A stretch of 63,562 bases of DNA from Bacillota bacterium (GCA_023421395.1 JAEZTL010000010.1:1-63562), one strand, 5' to 3'; positions 41,140-50,724 are shown, counted from the stretch's first letter. Notes: generated by a model from the letters alone, not told the origin. Made by a program: numbers and translations.

Positions 41140-41973
41140 CTATCCTTCTTTTTCCGCCAGCGCCTTCAGCCTGGCGGACACGCCGTCCAGCCAATCTCCC
41201 TCATAGAGCTCGATCACGCCCTTGTCCACGGCGGCGGAGAGTTTTCCGTTGATCGGAAGGCGAGCGACCTCCGGCGCGCCGTGAGCCGCAGCGATTTCCT
41301 CCAGATGGCTCTCTCCAAAAGGAAAGAAGCGCTTACCGCAGTCCGGGCACTTGGCGTAGGACATGTTCTCCGCCAGCGCCAGCACGGGAATTTCCATCAT
41401 GTCCGCCATGCGGATGGCCTTTTCCACCACCATCTTGACCAGGTCCTGCGGCGTGGTGACCACAACCACGCCGTCCACGGGCAGCGCCTGGAATACCGTC
41501 AGCGGCACGTCGCCGGTTCCCGGCGGCATGTCGATGAACAGGATGTCAAGATCACCCCAGACTACATCCGTCCAGAACTGCTTGACGGTGCCCGCGATGA
41601 TCGGACCGCGCCAAACCACAGGATCGTTGTCGTCCTCAAGCAGCAGGTTCAGGCTGATCACGCGGATGCCGGTCTTTGTGAAGGCGGGAAAAATGCCCAT
41701 CTCGTTTCCGGTGGCCTTTTCAGTCAGCCCGAAGGCCTTGGGGATCGAGGGACCGGTGATGTCGGCATCCAGTATGCCGACCCTGAGACCCTGCCGCCGG
41801 GCGTTGACCGCCAAAAGGGCCGTGATCAGGCTCTTGCCGACGCCGCCCTTGCCGCTGACCACACCGATGACGTGCTTAACGCGGCTGCCGGCGTTGCCGG
41901 GTTCCTGAAAGCTCACCGCGCGCTCTCCGCAGGAAGCGCCGCAGCTGGAACAGTCGTGGGTACATTCACTCAT
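41140..41973 (-). CDS. Mrp/NBP35 family iron-sulfur carrier ATPase
   Basis: The 277-residue protein has an N-terminal cysteine cluster (CTHDCSSCGASC), a deviant Walker A GVVSGKGGVGKSLITA (about 38-53), Walker B DILFIDMPPGTGD and the C-terminal CxxC (KCPDCG) that bridges a 4Fe-4S cluster between two subunits. Mrp/ApbC-type proteins carry Fe-S clusters to target enzymes. The molybdenum hydroxylase and IorA in this window are potential clients, but that is inference. GGGAGG lies 6 bases before ATG 41973. Confidence 0.92.
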   Translation of the reverse strand: MSECTHDCSSCGASCGERAVSFQEPGNAGSRVKHVIGVVSGKGGVGKSLITALLAVNARRQGLRVGILDADITGPSIPKAFGLTEKATGNEMGIFPAFTKTGIRVISLNLLLEDDNDPVVWRGPIIAGTVKQFWTDVVWGDLDILFIDMPPGTGDVPLTVFQALPVDGVVVVTTPQDLVKMVVEKAIRMADMMEIPVLALAENMSYAKCPDCGKRFFPFGESHLEEIAAAHGAPEVARLPINGKLSAAVDKGVIELYEGDWLDGVSARLKALAEKEG

Positions 41974-42132
41974 TGTATTACCTCCCTTTGTCTTGGCGCC
42001 ATGGGATAGGGATCGCGCCTCCAATCCAGCGCGCGCCCGCATATGGGCGATAAGGTCAGCCGGTCATATCACGGCGTTCTCGATGCGGATCAGCAGTTTC
42101 TTTTTTCATGCCCCTTCTGCGCTTTCACCGCG

Positions 42133-42957
42133 TCAGAGTTCGAACGTCCGCCCGGCAGCAAGGCGAAAGATCCTGCCCGGCAGCATTTCGCCGAGCCGTT
42201 CGGTGGCCTCGGGTCCGGTACAGTGCCCGGTGTAATACGCGGCGGAGTGTGTACGAAGGCGTGCTGCCAACGCGGAAAGCGCCGCCTCCGGAAACTGCCC
42301 CGGCGTACCGGGGCCGGAGAGGTGGAATCCGCCCAGCGCCGCATCCGGAGAGCGGCCGGTGATCTCCCGGCATCGATCCATGACGGCGGCAATGCCATGG
42401 TGCGCGCAGCCCGCAAGCAGAAACATTTTTTCGCCTTCGCGGAGGATGAGGTTCTGCTCGTGGTTCAGCCGGTCTGGGATTAGCTTCCCGTCCAGCATTT
42501 CCTTCAGCCTGCGGTTTGATGCGGCGGCGACATTGTCCAAGCATACGCTGGAGAACAGAAAAAGATTCGGGGAAATCAAATCATCCCCGTCCACCAGTGT
42601 CACCTGCGGGTGGTCCTGCAGGGAGGAGTCCAGACCGATATAGCGAGGCGAGGCATCCTCCGCCTGGGAGTAGATTTCACCGAAGGCGGCGCGCTGCGCG
42701 TAAACCCGCGCCCTGCGGTTGGCCGCAAGAAAGGCCCCGAGGCCGCCTCCGTGGTCGTAATGGCCATGGGAAATCACGGCGATGTCCACATCCGGGATCG
42801 ATACGCCCATTTTTGCGGCGTTCTCGAGGAACAGCGTTCCCTGGCCCACGTCCATCAGAATTTTTAGCCCGCCCGTTTCAAGGTACAGGCTGAGGCCGTG
42901 TTCCCCGCCGAATTCAGGGGAGGCGGGGGTGTTTTCCACAAGAACCTTCACCAGCAC
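42133..42957 (-). CDS. MBL-fold metallo-hydrolase
   Basis: The 274-residue protein has the metallo-beta-lactamase motif HGHYDHGGG (about 66-74) and further ligands in LAGCAHHGIAA and GGFHLSG. The layout matches the group annotated as dihydropterin-methyl-ribofuranosyl-aminobenzene-phosphate synthase-like, whose bacterial function is unknown. GTG 42957 is chosen, six bases after GGAGGG; the upstream ATG 42990 has no site. It lies 20 bases after a small membrane protein gene in the same direction as the opp operon. Confidence 0.85.
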   Translation of the reverse strand: MLVKVLVENTPASPEFGGEHGLSLYLETGGLKILMDVGQGTLFLENAAKMGVSIPDVDIAVISHGHYDHGGGLGAFLAANRRARVYAQRAAFGEIYSQAEDASPRYIGLDSSLQDHPQVTLVDGDDLISPNLFLFSSVCLDNVAAASNRRLKEMLDGKLIPDRLNHEQNLILREGEKMFLLAGCAHHGIAAVMDRCREITGRSPDAALGGFHLSGPGTPGQFPEAALSALAARLRTHSAAYYTGHCTGPEATERLGEMLPGRIFRLAAGRTFEL

Positions 42958-42977
42958 GACAATCCCTCCAATGGCGT

Positions 42978-43223
42978 TTAGCGGAACCACACAAATTGGC
43001 AGAAGAGCACCAGCGCGACCACGGAGAGGCTTAGAATCAGCGCCACCGTCAGCCCCGCCAGCGTGGCGCTGACGATAAAGCGGCGCAGTTCGGCCTTTGT
43101 CATGGGCGTCATCGGCAGCTTTTCGTCGCCGCCTGGCGCCGGGCGCGAACGATCGCCGGAGAGCATCTCCATGTCGGCGATCACACGGCCGTCGTCTTCC
43201 CGCAAACGGTCAGGGCGCTTCAT
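42978..43223 (-). CDS. Small single-pass membrane protein
   Basis: The 81-residue product has a polar, charged N-terminal half and one hydrophobic segment (about 50-78, VSATLAGLTVALILSLSVVA). It overlaps the end of the oppF-like gene by 14 bases and precedes the MBL gene by 20. I do not recognise the family. It could be an accessory protein of the transporter unit. Confidence 0.55.
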   Translation of the reverse strand: MKRPDRLREDDGRVIADMEMLSGDRSRPAPGGDEKLPMTPMTKAELRRFIVSATLAGLTVALILSLSVVALVLFCQFVWFR

Positions 43224-44187
43224 GACCGTACAGGTGGCAGGCCACCATGTGGCCGCCTTGGTCGAAACTCTTGGGTTCCACCGTCTTACAGATCTCCATG
43301 CAGTTCGGGCAGCGGGTGTGGAACTTGCAGCCCGAAGGCGGATTGGACGGAGAGGGGATCGAGCCTTTGAGTAGAATCCGATCCATCTTTACGGTGGGAT
43401 CGGGCATCGGAATGGCGGAGAACAGCGCGCGGGTATAAGGGTGCAACGGATTTTTGAACAATTCGCGCTTTTCGGCGTACTCCACCATTGTCCCAAGATA
43501 CATCACGCCTACGGCGTCCGAAATGTGCTCCACCACGGAGAGGTCGTGGGAGATGAACAGGTACGCCATGCCAAACTGCTTCTGCAGGTCTGACAAGAGG
43601 TTAATGATCTGCGCCTGGATGGATACGTCCAGCGCCGACACCGGCTCGTCGCATACGATGAAGTCCGGCTTGAGCGCCAGCGCGCGGGCGATGCAGATGC
43701 GCTGCCGCTGCCCGCCGGAGAATTCGTGGGGGTAGCGGTCCTTGTGGTAGGGCTGAAGCCCGCAGGCGCGCATGACGCTGGTGATGTAGCTGTCCAACTC
43801 ATGGTCGGGCACAATGCGGTGTTCCTTGACCGCCTCGCCGATCAGCTCCGATACCGGGAGTCTGGGGGACAGACTTGAGTAGGGGTCCTGGAAAATGATC
43901 TGGATCCGTGGCCGCAGCGCACGCATCTCACGGGGGGAAAGATCAAAGATCTCCTTGCCGTCAAAGCGCACCGAACCGGAGGTTCTGCCCGTCAGCCGCA
44001 GGATGGTCTTGCCGACGGTGGTTTTGCCGCAGCCGGATTCGCCCACAAGCCCCATCGTGCTGCCGCGGGGGATGGAAAAGCTGACGCCGTCCACCGCGCG
44101 AACGCGGCCGACGACGCGGCCGAACATGCCTGACCGAACCGGATAGTGCTTGACCAGATCTTTGACTTCGAGAATGTTGTCCGTCAC
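43210..44187 (-). CDS. oppF: Oligopeptide ABC transporter ATPase OppF
   Basis: The 325-residue ATPase has Walker A VGESGCGKTTVGKTIL, a Q-loop with IIFQDPYSSLSPR, signature SGGQRQRICIARAL and Walker B FIVCDEPVSALDVSIQ, then the Opp-type C-terminal extension with four cysteines (GCKFHTRCPNCMEIC) that may hold an Fe-S cluster. GTG 44187 overlaps the OppD stop (GTGA). It powers import together with OppD. Confidence 0.92.
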   Translation of the reverse strand: MTDNILEVKDLVKHYPVRSGMFGRVVGRVRAVDGVSFSIPRGSTMGLVGESGCGKTTVGKTILRLTGRTSGSVRFDGKEIFDLSPREMRALRPRIQIIFQDPYSSLSPRLPVSELIGEAVKEHRIVPDHELDSYITSVMRACGLQPYHKDRYPHEFSGGQRQRICIARALALKPDFIVCDEPVSALDVSIQAQIINLLSDLQKQFGMAYLFISHDLSVVEHISDAVGVMYLGTMVEYAEKRELFKNPLHPYTRALFSAIPMPDPTVKMDRILLKGSIPSPSNPPSGCKFHTRCPNCMEICKTVEPKSFDQGGHMVACHLYGHEAP

Positions 44188-45335
44188 TTTGCGTCGCCTC
44201 CCGTCATGCCTTCGTGCAGCCAGCAGGACACTTTGTGCGTGGCCGTCAGCGAGATTTCTCCCGGATACGCGCCCGCGCATCGGTCGCACCGCTCGTCGCA
44301 CCGGTCACGGAAGAAGCAGTAATCGGGCATGTTGATCGGGTTGGGTACGGAGCCGGGGATGGAGAAGAGGCGCGCGACTTCCCGATTGAGAACGGGCTTG
44401 GAGGCCATCAGTCCCTTGGTATACGGGTGGGCGGGAGACAGGAACACTTCTTTCGAAGTGCCCTTTTCCACCACGCGCCCCGCGTACATGACCACCACGT
44501 AGTCAGCCATCTCGGCAATGACGCCCAGATCATGGGTAATCAGCATGATGGAGGCGTTGATTTTGTCCTTCAGCCCGCGCAGTAGATCGAGAATCTGCGC
44601 CTGAATGGTCACGTCCAGCGCAGTCGTGGGCTCGTCCGCGATAATCAGGCGCGGGTTGCAGGCGAGCGCGATGGCGATCATCACCCGCTGGCGCATGCCG
44701 CCGGACAGTTCGTGGGGAAACATCGCGTACACACGCTGCGCGTCCGCGATGCCCACCATCTCAAGGGCTTCCAGCGTGCGCTTTTTCACCGCTTCCCTGT
44801 CCAGCCTGGTGTGCAGCGCGATGACCTCGTCCACCTGGTCGCCGATGCGGAAGATCGGATTGAGGCTGGTCATCGGCTCCTGAAAGATCATGGCGACAGA
44901 GTTCCCTCGGATGCCCTGCATCACGCAGGAGGGGGTCTTCGCCACGTCGATGGCCCTGTCGCCCAGATTCAGCCGGATCGCCCCGCCCGTAATCTGGCCC
45001 TGCGGGCGCTGCAGAAGCTGCATCAGCGAAAGGCTGGTGACAGACTTTCCGCAGCCGGACTCGCCCACCACGCCCACCGTCATGCCCTGCGGCACGTCGA
45101 AGGATACGCCGTTCACCGCGCGGACGACGCCGATGTCGGTGAAGAAGCTGGTGGACAGGTTGTCAAACTCCACGACGTTTTTCCCATCCCGCATCCGGCA
45201 CAGGTATTCGCTTTCCGGAACATGCCTGCGGTTCAGCTTTTTTTCAAGTTGCTCGGTGACACGCCGGTTCTCCCGGGAAATCCGGCGCGATTCGCGCGCG
45301 GTGATGTAATTGGCGTTATGGTTCTCTCTCTTCAT
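44184..45335 (-). CDS. oppD: Oligopeptide ABC transporter ATPase OppD
   Basis: The 383-residue ATPase has Walker A VGESGCGKSVTSLSL, Q-loop IFQEPMTSLNP, signature LSGGMRQRVMIAIAL, Walker B LIIADEPTTALDVTIQ and the cysteine-containing C-terminal extension (CFFRDRCDERCDRC). The first 50 residues are an unusual Arg/Asn-rich extension not part of the ABC fold (ARESRRISRENRRVTEQLEK). It lies 9 bases after OppC. Length is about 50 residues above the family norm. Confidence 0.92.
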   Translation of the reverse strand: MKRENHNANYITARESRRISRENRRVTEQLEKKLNRRHVPESEYLCRMRDGKNVVEFDNLSTSFFTDIGVVRAVNGVSFDVPQGMTVGVVGESGCGKSVTSLSLMQLLQRPQGQITGGAIRLNLGDRAIDVAKTPSCVMQGIRGNSVAMIFQEPMTSLNPIFRIGDQVDEVIALHTRLDREAVKKRTLEALEMVGIADAQRVYAMFPHELSGGMRQRVMIAIALACNPRLIIADEPTTALDVTIQAQILDLLRGLKDKINASIMLITHDLGVIAEMADYVVVMYAGRVVEKGTSKEVFLSPAHPYTKGLMASKPVLNREVARLFSIPGSVPNPINMPDYCFFRDRCDERCDRCAGAYPGEISLTATHKVSCWLHEGMTGGDAK

Positions 45336-45344
45336 CGCGATCGC

Positions 45345-47072
45345 CTACCTTTTCATCCTTGGGTCGAAGGCGTCGCGCAGACCGTCGCCCACAAAGTTGA
45401 AGCCGAGCACCGTCGTCAGGATCAAAAAACCCGCCGGAATCCAGATGAACCAGTAATTGGTCATCACGTGCAGGTTGGTGGCGGAGTTGATGATGGAGCC
45501 CCAAGAGGCCAGCGGGTACTTGACGCCCAGGCCCAGAAAGCTGAGCGTCGCCTCGGTGATGATGATGTTGCCCAGGTTCATCGTCGCGTGTACGATCAAA
45601 AGCGGCATCACGTTGGGCACCAGGTGACGGAAGATGCGCCTCGAGGCGCGGATTCCGGTGGCCTCGGTGGCCACCATGAAGTCCTGTTCGCGCAGGGAGA
45701 GGATCTGCCCGCGCACGATGCGCGCCACGGTGGTCCAGTTCATGATGCCCAGAATCAGCATCAGCAGGAAGATGCGCACGTAGGGCCCAATTTCCATCGA
45801 GTCCATCACCGCGCCGGCGATGATCATCATCGGCCAATAGGGGACGCAGTTGAAAAGATCTACAAAGCGCATGAGCAGCGTATCCACCTTGCCGCCGAAG
45901 TAGCCGGAAACGCCGCCGATGGTGACGCCGATCAAAAGCTCGATCAGCACCACGACGAAACCCACCATCAGCGAAATGCGGCCGCCGTACATGAGCCGTG
46001 TCAATACGTCCATGCCGTTATTATCGGTACCCAGCGGGTGCTCGGGGGATGGGGCGGCGTAGATGTCGATCAGCTGCACCGTAGCGCTGGACTTGACGGA
46101 ATAGGTGTCCTTGACCAGGGTCAGCGTATAGTCGGCAGTCCCGTCGTCCCCCTCGGTCGAGAACGAGCGGGCACCGGAGGCGATGGCGTCGCGCACGGCC
46201 ACTTTGAAGGAAATCGGCAGGAACGCACCGGAGTCCAGCGGGTTCACGATGATGGAGCTGGCATCCGCAAACGGCGCGCCGCCCTTTGAGATTACGTAGG
46301 AGCCGTCCGCCTCCTGGACGGCGTAGGCTTCGCCGTCCAGATCAAACGAAGCCTGTTTCGCGGCGATGGCGTCCATCGCCGCGGCGCGGAAGGCAAGCGA
46401 GCCCACCGTGGTTTCATCCGCCTGCACATAGGCGTCGAATATGAGCATCGAAGCCAGCGCCACGGTCTGGCTGCGGCCCAGCACTACGTTTTTGCCGGAG
46501 TGGGTGACGGAGTACCGATCACCGTCCAGCGTGAATTCCGCGCTGCCCGAGGTAACCGCCTGCTCGAACGCCGCTTTGAGCGCGCCATCAAGCGCCTGAC
46601 TGCCCTTGGCGTAGGTGAGCTTGCCCTTCAGGGCGAGGGCGGTGGCCATCGTTTCCATTTTCTCGATCTGATAATAATCCTCGCCGCCGGAAACGATGGT
46701 AAACTGCGCGTCGCCATCGGTGAAGCCGGACAGGCCCTTGTTCTTTGCCAGCACGAAGGCGGCGCGGGCGGAGGCGGGGAAGGACTGCCCGTTCAGCGTG
46801 GTATAGCGCAGCTCGTGGTTGATCGTGGCGCTGGCGTAATCCTTGTCCATGGCGCCATAGGTCTTGAACACCTGGGACTGCGAATAGGGTACCACCACGC
46901 CGCCCAGGAAGGAGAAGAGGAACATCACGATCAGGATCACGAGGCCTGTGATCGCCAGACGGTTGCGGATAAAGCGCTTCATCACCAGCATCGAGGGCGA
47001 CAGCACCTTGACGCGGCGTTCATCGCTCAGGGATTCGGCGCCAAACTGCGCGTTCTTATCTCGCTCGCTCAT
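45345..47072 (-). CDS. oppC: Oligopeptide ABC transporter permease OppC with large repeat-containing insert
   Basis: The protein is 575 residues, nearly twice a normal OppC. TM1 is at about 38-60 and the permease core resumes at 346 (HPLGTDNNGMDVLTRLMYGG) with five further segments and the EAA loop (ATEATGIRASRRIFRHLVPN). Residues 62-345 form an outside domain with four diverged repeats of about 50-60 residues starting near 102, 166, 228 and 288. Each has an Ala-rich helix, then a strand with F-x-x-x-G-(D/E) and a YxV strand. It lies between OppB and OppD and would form the channel with OppB. The insert could contact the substrate protein or wall. Confidence 0.9.
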   Translation of the reverse strand: MSERDKNAQFGAESLSDERRVKVLSPSMLVMKRFIRNRLAITGLVILIVMFLFSFLGGVVVPYSQSQVFKTYGAMDKDYASATINHELRYTTLNGQSFPASARAAFVLAKNKGLSGFTDGDAQFTIVSGGEDYYQIEKMETMATALALKGKLTYAKGSQALDGALKAAFEQAVTSGSAEFTLDGDRYSVTHSGKNVVLGRSQTVALASMLIFDAYVQADETTVGSLAFRAAAMDAIAAKQASFDLDGEAYAVQEADGSYVISKGGAPFADASSIIVNPLDSGAFLPISFKVAVRDAIASGARSFSTEGDDGTADYTLTLVKDTYSVKSSATVQLIDIYAAPSPEHPLGTDNNGMDVLTRLMYGGRISLMVGFVVVLIELLIGVTIGGVSGYFGGKVDTLLMRFVDLFNCVPYWPMMIIAGAVMDSMEIGPYVRIFLLMLILGIMNWTTVARIVRGQILSLREQDFMVATEATGIRASRRIFRHLVPNVMPLLIVHATMNLGNIIITEATLSFLGLGVKYPLASWGSIINSATNLHVMTNYWFIWIPAGFLILTTVLGFNFVGDGLRDAFDPRMKR

Positions 47073-47085
47073 GCCGACACCCCCT

Positions 47086-48072
47086 TTAATTGACCCGTAC
47101 GCGGGGATCGACCACCGCGTACAGGATATCCGCCACGATCAGGCTGACCTGCGTCAGCACGATCAGAAATACCAGGTAGAACATCGTAAACGGAATATCG
47201 CCGGCCACCATCGCCTGGTAGGCAATGTAGCCGATGCCGGGGATTTGAAACAGTGTCTCGGTGATCATGGAGCCTGCGAAGAGATCTGGCAGCATGTAGC
47301 TCATGTAGGAGATCAGCGGGATCAGCGTGTTGCGGAAGGCGTGTTTATTGATGACCACGCGTTCGCTCAGCCCCTTGGCGCGGGCGGTGCGGATGTAATC
47401 CGAGGACAGCACCTCCAGCATGCTGGTGCGGGTGTAGCGCATCAGCCCGCCCACCGACAGCATGCCCAGCGTCAGAACCGGCAGCGCCATGTGGCGCGCC
47501 ATATCGGCCAGCTTGCCCCAGGTGCCCAGCTGTTCGTAATAGCGGCCCACGATACCGTAAAGGTCAAACCAGCCCAGCTTGATCGAAAAAATAAACTTCA
47601 GGATGGTTGCCAGAAAGAAGGTGGGCAGTGACATACCCATCAGCGAAAAGACCGTCACGAAATAATCTGTCCGGCTGTACTGCTTCCGGGCTGCCAAAAT
47701 ACCCAGCGGTATGCATAGAAGAATCTCCAGTACGAAGGTGATGATGTTGACCACCACGCTGTACCAGATGACGTTCATAAATTTCTGTGTGACAGGCAGG
47801 TTGTACGCCCAGGATTCTCCGAACTCGCCCCGAAAAGCGTTGCCCAGCCAGTGGAAGAAACCCTGAAGGATACCCTGATCCAGGCCGTACACCTGATTGA
47901 GCTGAGCGAGCCACTCGGTATAGCTGCGCCCGCCGGGGAGGTTCGCGCGCTGCCGCGCAATGGTCTCCACATAGGAAGAGGGCAGGCATCGGATCACCGT
48001 GTACACGATGAGGGAGCCAAAAAATACAATCAGCGCGCCGAGCGCCAATCTCCTCAGTATGAATTTGTGCAT
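47086..48072 (-). CDS. oppB: Oligopeptide ABC transporter permease OppB
   Basis: The 328-residue permease has six membrane segments, the N-terminal ILRRLALGALIVFFGSLIVY, and the conserved coupling loop SSDYIRTARAKGLSERVVIN near 225. It pairs with OppC 13 bases downstream. A strong hairpin separates it from OppA upstream. Confidence 0.93.
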   Translation of the reverse strand: MHKFILRRLALGALIVFFGSLIVYTVIRCLPSSYVETIARQRANLPGGRSYTEWLAQLNQVYGLDQGILQGFFHWLGNAFRGEFGESWAYNLPVTQKFMNVIWYSVVVNIITFVLEILLCIPLGILAARKQYSRTDYFVTVFSLMGMSLPTFFLATILKFIFSIKLGWFDLYGIVGRYYEQLGTWGKLADMARHMALPVLTLGMLSVGGLMRYTRTSMLEVLSSDYIRTARAKGLSERVVINKHAFRNTLIPLISYMSYMLPDLFAGSMITETLFQIPGIGYIAYQAMVAGDIPFTMFYLVFLIVLTQVSLIVADILYAVVDPRVRVN

Positions 48073-48103
48073 GTGCTTTACCCCTCCGCCGAAAAGCGCA
48101 GCC

Positions 48104-48138
48104 GCGCATTGAACCCGCGGGGAGCGGGCTCAATGCGC
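48104..48138 (-). terminator. Intercistronic hairpin between oppA and oppB
   Basis: Minus-strand GCGCATTGAGCCCGC pairs with GCGGGTTCAATGCGC (one G:U) around a five-base loop, followed by GGCTGCGCTTTTC. Such structures reduce read-through and protect the upstream message, giving more binding protein than permease. Confidence 0.75.
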
Positions 48139-48155
48139 GTTTTGCCGCATCCGGT

Positions 48156-50600
48156 CTATTTCGCCGCGGTCATCGCGATGTTGTAGACTTCCTTCTGCCA
48201 CATGTAGAACGTGGTCACATCCGGCGTGAAGGTTGCTGCGTCGATGCGCACCGGGGAATAGATCGAGGAGTTCTGGCGCTGGTAGATCGGGATTTCAACG
48301 GCCCAGTCCATGATGATGTCCAGGCACTGCTTGTAGACTTCCTTACGGTAAGCCTGATCGGGAGACTTGCGGGCATCCACCAGCAGCTGATCCAGCGTGG
48401 CGTCCGTAATGTGGTAGTGGTTGGAGTCGGAGCCACCCTTGCCCACGATACCGGAGGAATGATAGGTCTGGAACATGTCGGGATCAATGGTGGCCTGCCA
48501 CGCGGCGCACCAAAGCTGCTGCGTGCCGGAATCCAGCGCATCCCACAACATGGTTGAGTCGGCCGGGTCGTTGATCTTGAGTTCAAAGCCGATTTTGGCC
48601 AGCGCCGCCTTGGCGTCGGTCAGGATCGCGAAGGACGGGTGGTCGCCGACGCCGTCCGCCGGGATGATGATCTCGTAGGTGAGGCTGCCGCCTTCGGGCG
48701 CGGCGGTGAACTTACCGGTCGCTTCGTCGAAGGTGTAGCCCGCCGCCTTGAAGTACTCGGTGGCGGTTTTGAGCGCCGCCTCATACTTGGCATCGGCGGA
48801 CATGTCAGCGGTATAGATGCCGGAGCCGTCCGGGGCGGTGGAGAAGGCCAGTTTGTAGCCCTCGTCGGTGGGCTGCGGCGCGGCCCAGGAGGTGTTGGAG
48901 ATGGGGTAGTTGATCACGGAGGCCGCGTCGCCGTAGTAACTGTCCACCGCCACGTCGCGATAGACGGCGAGAATCGTAGCCAGGCCCTTGCGAAGCGCCT
49001 TGGATGCGTCGGAATCCGGCGCGCCGCCCACGCTCACGGTATTGGCGTTGATGCCGATGTAGCCGTAGCCCAGGTTATCCACGCGCTCGGTGACGATGGT
49101 GTCGCCGGCCAGTTCCTTGTTGGTATTGTAGCCGCGGATTTCCTCAAACGTAGCCTTGCTGCCGTTCATATCGCCCATATCGACGGTGCCGGTGGCCACG
49201 GCGGCCACGACTTCGCTGGTGACCGTTTCCTTGAATTGCACATACTTGGTCGCGGGCGCGCCCAGGAAGAACAGGTCATTGGCCTCGTAGTAGATCACGC
49301 GGTTCTCGTACTTGACAAATTTGTAGGGACCCGCGCCCACCGGTTGGGTGGTCTTGGCTTCCACGTTGGACAGGTCGCCGTAGGGGAAGCCGAACTTGTT
49401 GTTCGCATAGTCGTACTGCGCCGGATCGCCGTAGTAGTGCATCGGCGCGATGGGGATATCGATCACGTTGTAGATGGCGGGCGCTTCAAAGCCATTCATC
49501 GTGATGGTGACGGTGTAATCGTCTACCTTTTTAATGCCTTCGATGTTGGGGAAGCCGCCGGAGGTCGCTTCGTCCTTCGGGCCCCATTCCTTGATGAAGG
49601 CTTCCTTGGTGACGCTGGAGATCGGCGTGGCATCGGAGCTGGGGGATTCGGTGGAGAAGAAGGCGTCGGGATCGCCGGCGTACTTCGCGTACGTCTCCTG
49701 ATAGTAGTCCTCAAGGGTGGGCTTGGCTTCCGACAGAGTCCATGTCTTGCCGGATGCGCTGGTCAGCACGCCGTCCGCGGCCTCGCCAAAGCCCCACAGC
49801 GCCATGCCGAAGGCCACCTGCAGGCCCGGGTCGGCGGCGACCTCTTCAGGGCTTAAGCCCAGGGTGTCCTGGATGTTGTCGGCGTAGTTGGCCATGCAGT
49901 AGTCCACGATGCCCTGCACAACGCCCAGCCAATTGGCTTTAAGCGCCGCCCAGTAGCCGTCCTGCTGTTCCTTGGTGAAGCCGTCGCCCTCTGCCCAGGC
50001 GTGATCCGGACCCGCTTTCACGATGGCTTCCACGATCGCCTGATACTTCGCGTAAACGTCCTCGCTGGTCTGCGTGCGGTAGTTCTGCAGGCCCACGATG
50101 CCGTAGCTGTTGATGGTTGCCGATCCCACGTAGCTGGGATCGCAGTAGACGTAATAATTGAAGATGATGTCGTCCGCGGTCAGCGGCTCGCCGTCGGAGA
50201 ATTTGAGATCTTCGCGCAATTTGATGGTATAGACCGTCTGATCCGCCTTCTCGTCATAGTTGACGGAGATGTCCGCGGGGCCCTTGTAGGTATATTCCTT
50301 GTCACCGAGCTTGCGCGTTTCGCCTTCGATGGCGCCATTGACCACTTCGCCCATGCGATCGTACGTCAGAAGGCGCAGCTGTACCATATCGCTTGCATCG
50401 TTGTCCATCACGCTGTCGGCAAAAAACGGGCTGAACTTCTCGCTGAACTGATCGAAGGCAACCACCAGCGGCGTGTCGGCGCCGGTGGGCGCGGCGGCTT
50501 CCGCCGGGGCCGCGGTCGTCTCCGCCAAAGCCGTCAGGACACCGCCCAGCATGGATAAGGCGAGCAATAGAGAGAGGAAAACGCGCAAACTCTTGATCAT
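48156..50600 (-). CDS. oppA: Oligopeptide-binding protein OppA, signal-peptide type
   Basis: The 814-residue secreted protein begins with a signal peptide (1-26; LSLLLALSMLGGVLTALAE) with no lipobox cysteine, then an Ala/Pro-rich linker and an SBP family 5 domain (TVYTIKLREDLKFSDGEPLT, VGAGPYKFVKYE). At 814 residues it is far longer than usual (about 550), with an insert around 175-330. The start ATG 50600 lies 7 bases after GGAGGG; the TTG at 50606 is too close to the site. It feeds the OppBCDF transporter. Peptides are the family default; other oligomers are possible. Confidence 0.9.
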   Translation of the reverse strand: MIKSLRVFLSLLLALSMLGGVLTALAETTAAPAEAAAPTGADTPLVVAFDQFSEKFSPFFADSVMDNDASDMVQLRLLTYDRMGEVVNGAIEGETRKLGDKEYTYKGPADISVNYDEKADQTVYTIKLREDLKFSDGEPLTADDIIFNYYVYCDPSYVGSATINSYGIVGLQNYRTQTSEDVYAKYQAIVEAIVKAGPDHAWAEGDGFTKEQQDGYWAALKANWLGVVQGIVDYCMANYADNIQDTLGLSPEEVAADPGLQVAFGMALWGFGEAADGVLTSASGKTWTLSEAKPTLEDYYQETYAKYAGDPDAFFSTESPSSDATPISSVTKEAFIKEWGPKDEATSGGFPNIEGIKKVDDYTVTITMNGFEAPAIYNVIDIPIAPMHYYGDPAQYDYANNKFGFPYGDLSNVEAKTTQPVGAGPYKFVKYENRVIYYEANDLFFLGAPATKYVQFKETVTSEVVAAVATGTVDMGDMNGSKATFEEIRGYNTNKELAGDTIVTERVDNLGYGYIGINANTVSVGGAPDSDASKALRKGLATILAVYRDVAVDSYYGDAASVINYPISNTSWAAPQPTDEGYKLAFSTAPDGSGIYTADMSADAKYEAALKTATEYFKAAGYTFDEATGKFTAAPEGGSLTYEIIIPADGVGDHPSFAILTDAKAALAKIGFELKINDPADSTMLWDALDSGTQQLWCAAWQATIDPDMFQTYHSSGIVGKGGSDSNHYHITDATLDQLLVDARKSPDQAYRKEVYKQCLDIIMDWAVEIPIYQRQNSSIYSPVRIDAATFTPDVTTFYMWQKEVYNIAMTAAK

Positions 50601-50659
50601 CCTCAATCCCTCCTTGAAGTTTTTGGCGACAGCGTGACTGCCGCCAAATATACAAAATT

Positions 50660-50688
50660 AGTATATCACCGGCTTTGGGATCAGTCAA
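50660..50688 (-). promoter_or_regulatory. Promoter of the opp operon
   Basis: Minus-strand TTGACT (50688-50683), 17-base spacer, TATACT (50665-50660), about 60 bases ahead of oppA. Confidence 0.8.
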
Positions 50689-50724
50689 CCGCATTCGCCA
50701 CACTTCGGCCGGAAATATGAAGCC

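Noticed and set aside
44712..46289. 525-codon plus-strand frame opposite oppD and oppC
   Set aside because: Same reasons: antisense to conserved transporter genes and rich in His, Gly and Arg with no domain text.
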